Assembly (NCBI GenBank): GCA_050945275.1
Contig: JBMNSQ010000098.1
Span: 1-6,416, forward strand
Reading direction: 5' to 3'
Length of the DNA stretch: 6,416 bases
From: JAAYWY01 sp050945275
GTDB taxonomy: Bacteria > Bacillota > DTU030 > DUMP01
A program made the position numbers and the translations under genes. Under the pieces are notes generated by a model. It was not told the origin of the DNA. It did no database searches and saw only the letters and a program-made list of their open reading frames with translations. Positions 5,585 to 6,416 of this stretch are shown piece after piece. Each line of letters begins with the position of its first letter. The stretch's first letter is position 1.

Positions 5585-6399
5585 GGGTTATCACCTTCTT
5601 TGGTGGTAGTGGCGGTAAACACTGGGCGCTCGATATTAACGAATTCACCTAGGACAAACTTGCCGGCTAGATCTTCGGCTGTTAGTTTATCGGTATCTTT
5701 TAGAAGGACTGAGTTATCATCGATCCATTTAACTAGATCTGCTGCCTGGCTGCTCTTTAGCACATAGCGGCCAAAATGGGTTGGACACTGGGAAACTATC
5801 TCTACTAAGGAAAAACCGCGATGGGTTAAGGCTTTTTTGATGGCTCTAATGGCCTGGGGGCCGCGAGAAGTATTCCAACGGCTAACGTAAGTGGCTCCGG
5901 CGGAGACGGCCAATTGACAGATGTCAAACGGTGGCTCAAGGCTGCCATACGGGGTGGTGGTTGTGGTGGCGTTGATCGGTGTGGTGGGGGCCACTTGGCC
6001 ACCGGTCATGGCAAAGTTGAAGTTGTTAACGAGGATGACGGTGACATCTAGGTTGCGCCGGGCGGCCTGGATGAAATGGTTGGCTCCAATGGAAATGGCA
6101 TCGCCGTCGCCGGCAAACACTACTACTGGTGTGTCTGGCTGATGGAGCTTAATCCCGGTAGCCCAGGGAAGGGTGCGACCATGGACACCGTGCATAACGT
6201 CGGTATTGAGATAGATGGGAATGCGGGCGGTGCAACCGACGCCGCCAATGGTAACCATGCTCCCTAAATCAAGGCCTAGTTCGTCTACGGCACGAAGGAA
6301 ATAGTTTAGTACCTGGCCACAACCGCAACCGGAGCAGAAGAAGTGCGGCAGGCCGCCGGGACGGATGTGTTTTCGTTGTTCGTTGATAAGCTGGCTCAT
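5581..6399 (-). CDS. korB: 2-oxoacid:ferredoxin oxidoreductase, beta subunit
   Basis: A 272-residue catalytic subunit that binds thiamine diphosphate and one [4Fe-4S] cluster. It takes part in 2-oxoacid + CoA + oxidised ferredoxin = acyl-CoA + CO2 + reduced ferredoxin. The likely cluster ligands are Cys22 and Cys25 (FCSGCGCG), Cys56 (GGVGCTAR) and Cys205 (SQCPTHFGR). The ThDP/Mg motif is GDGDAISIGANH (98-108) leading to NN.NFAMTGGQ (125-135). HGVHGRTLPWATGIK (70-84) and PTTP...TTTPYG are also typical. The family usually has CGHG where this protein has CGCG, giving an extra Cys27. An excellent ribosome binding site, AAAGGAGGT, stands 7 bases before the ATG. The KorA partner should lie just upstream, outside the window. 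The exact 2-oxoacid is inferred from sucCD. Confidence 0.92.
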   Translation of the reverse strand: MSQLINEQRKHIRPGGLPHFFCSGCGCGQVLNYFLRAVDELGLDLGSMVTIGGVGCTARIPIYLNTDVMHGVHGRTLPWATGIKLHQPDTPVVVFAGDGDAISIGANHFIQAARRNLDVTVILVNNFNFAMTGGQVAPTTPINATTTTTPYGSLEPPFDICQLAVSAGATYVSRWNTSRGPQAIRAIKKALTHRGFSLVEIVSQCPTHFGRYVLKSSQAADLVKWIDDNSVLLKDTDKLTAEDLAGKFVLGEFVNIERPVFTATTTKEGDNP

Positions 6400-6400
6400 G

Positions 6401-6415
6401 ATGTGACCTCCTTTA
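6401..6415 (-). promoter_or_regulatory. korB ribosome binding site and possible stop of the upstream gene
   Basis: The transcript reads TAAAGGAGGTCACAT before the korB ATG. GGAGG (6411-6407) is an ideal Shine-Dalgarno sequence. The TAA at 6415-6413 could be the stop codon of korA, which would make the spacing about 13 bases and fit the compact operon, but the reading frame upstream is not visible. Confidence 0.6.
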
Positions 6416-6416
6416 G

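Noticed and set aside
5950..5990. GTG-rich tract that looks like a simple repeat
   Set aside because: It encodes the Thr-rich loop before TTPYG in KorB, where the family is naturally Thr/Pro rich. It is coding bias, not a tandem repeat element.

Overview
All genes lie on the minus strand, so transcription runs from the right end (6416) to the left end (1). The window looks like the chromosome of an anaerobic, probably Clostridia-like (Firmicutes) bacterium. Three things suggest this: strong purine-rich ribosome binding sites on most genes, the use of GTG and TTG starts, and a ferredoxin-linked 2-oxoacid oxidoreductase next to an ADP/GDP-forming acyl-CoA synthetase. The taxon is an inference; no rRNA or other marker gene is present.

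Right half (2830-6416): a tightly packed operon of korB, korC, sucC, sucD and a small 2x[4Fe-4S] ferredoxin, joined by 4-base ATGA overlaps or 2-3 base gaps. korA is expected just beyond the right edge; a possible stop codon for it is visible at 6413-6415. Together these genes would oxidise a 2-oxoacid (most simply 2-oxoglutarate) to its acyl-CoA, pass the electrons to ferredoxin, and recover the thioester energy as ATP or GTP. The acyl-CoA synthetase has altered motifs near its expected acid-binding site, so its substrate may not be succinate.

Middle (1962-2841): the ferredoxin end carries a set of mutually exclusive RNA hairpins. It is followed by glutamate racemase (murI), which begins with TTG behind a strong ribosome binding site.

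Left half (1-1961): a TAXI-type TRAP transporter locus with a lipoprotein solute-binding protein, a DUF1850 membrane-anchored protein, and the first 37 codons of a fused 4TM/12TM permease. A perfect 12-bp hairpin lies between the binding-protein and DUF1850 genes. It sits between a good Shine-Dalgarno sequence and the DUF1850 start codon, which resembles a hairpin-bridged ribosome binding site.

The three blocks can be read as one theme: import of a glutamate-like or 2-oxoglutarate-like acid, glutamate racemisation, and 2-oxoglutarate oxidation with energy recovery. That link is inferred from gene order. I see no CRISPR array, mobile element, tRNA, rRNA or defence system. The most interesting points are the two intercistronic RNA structures and the divergent acyl-CoA synthetase.
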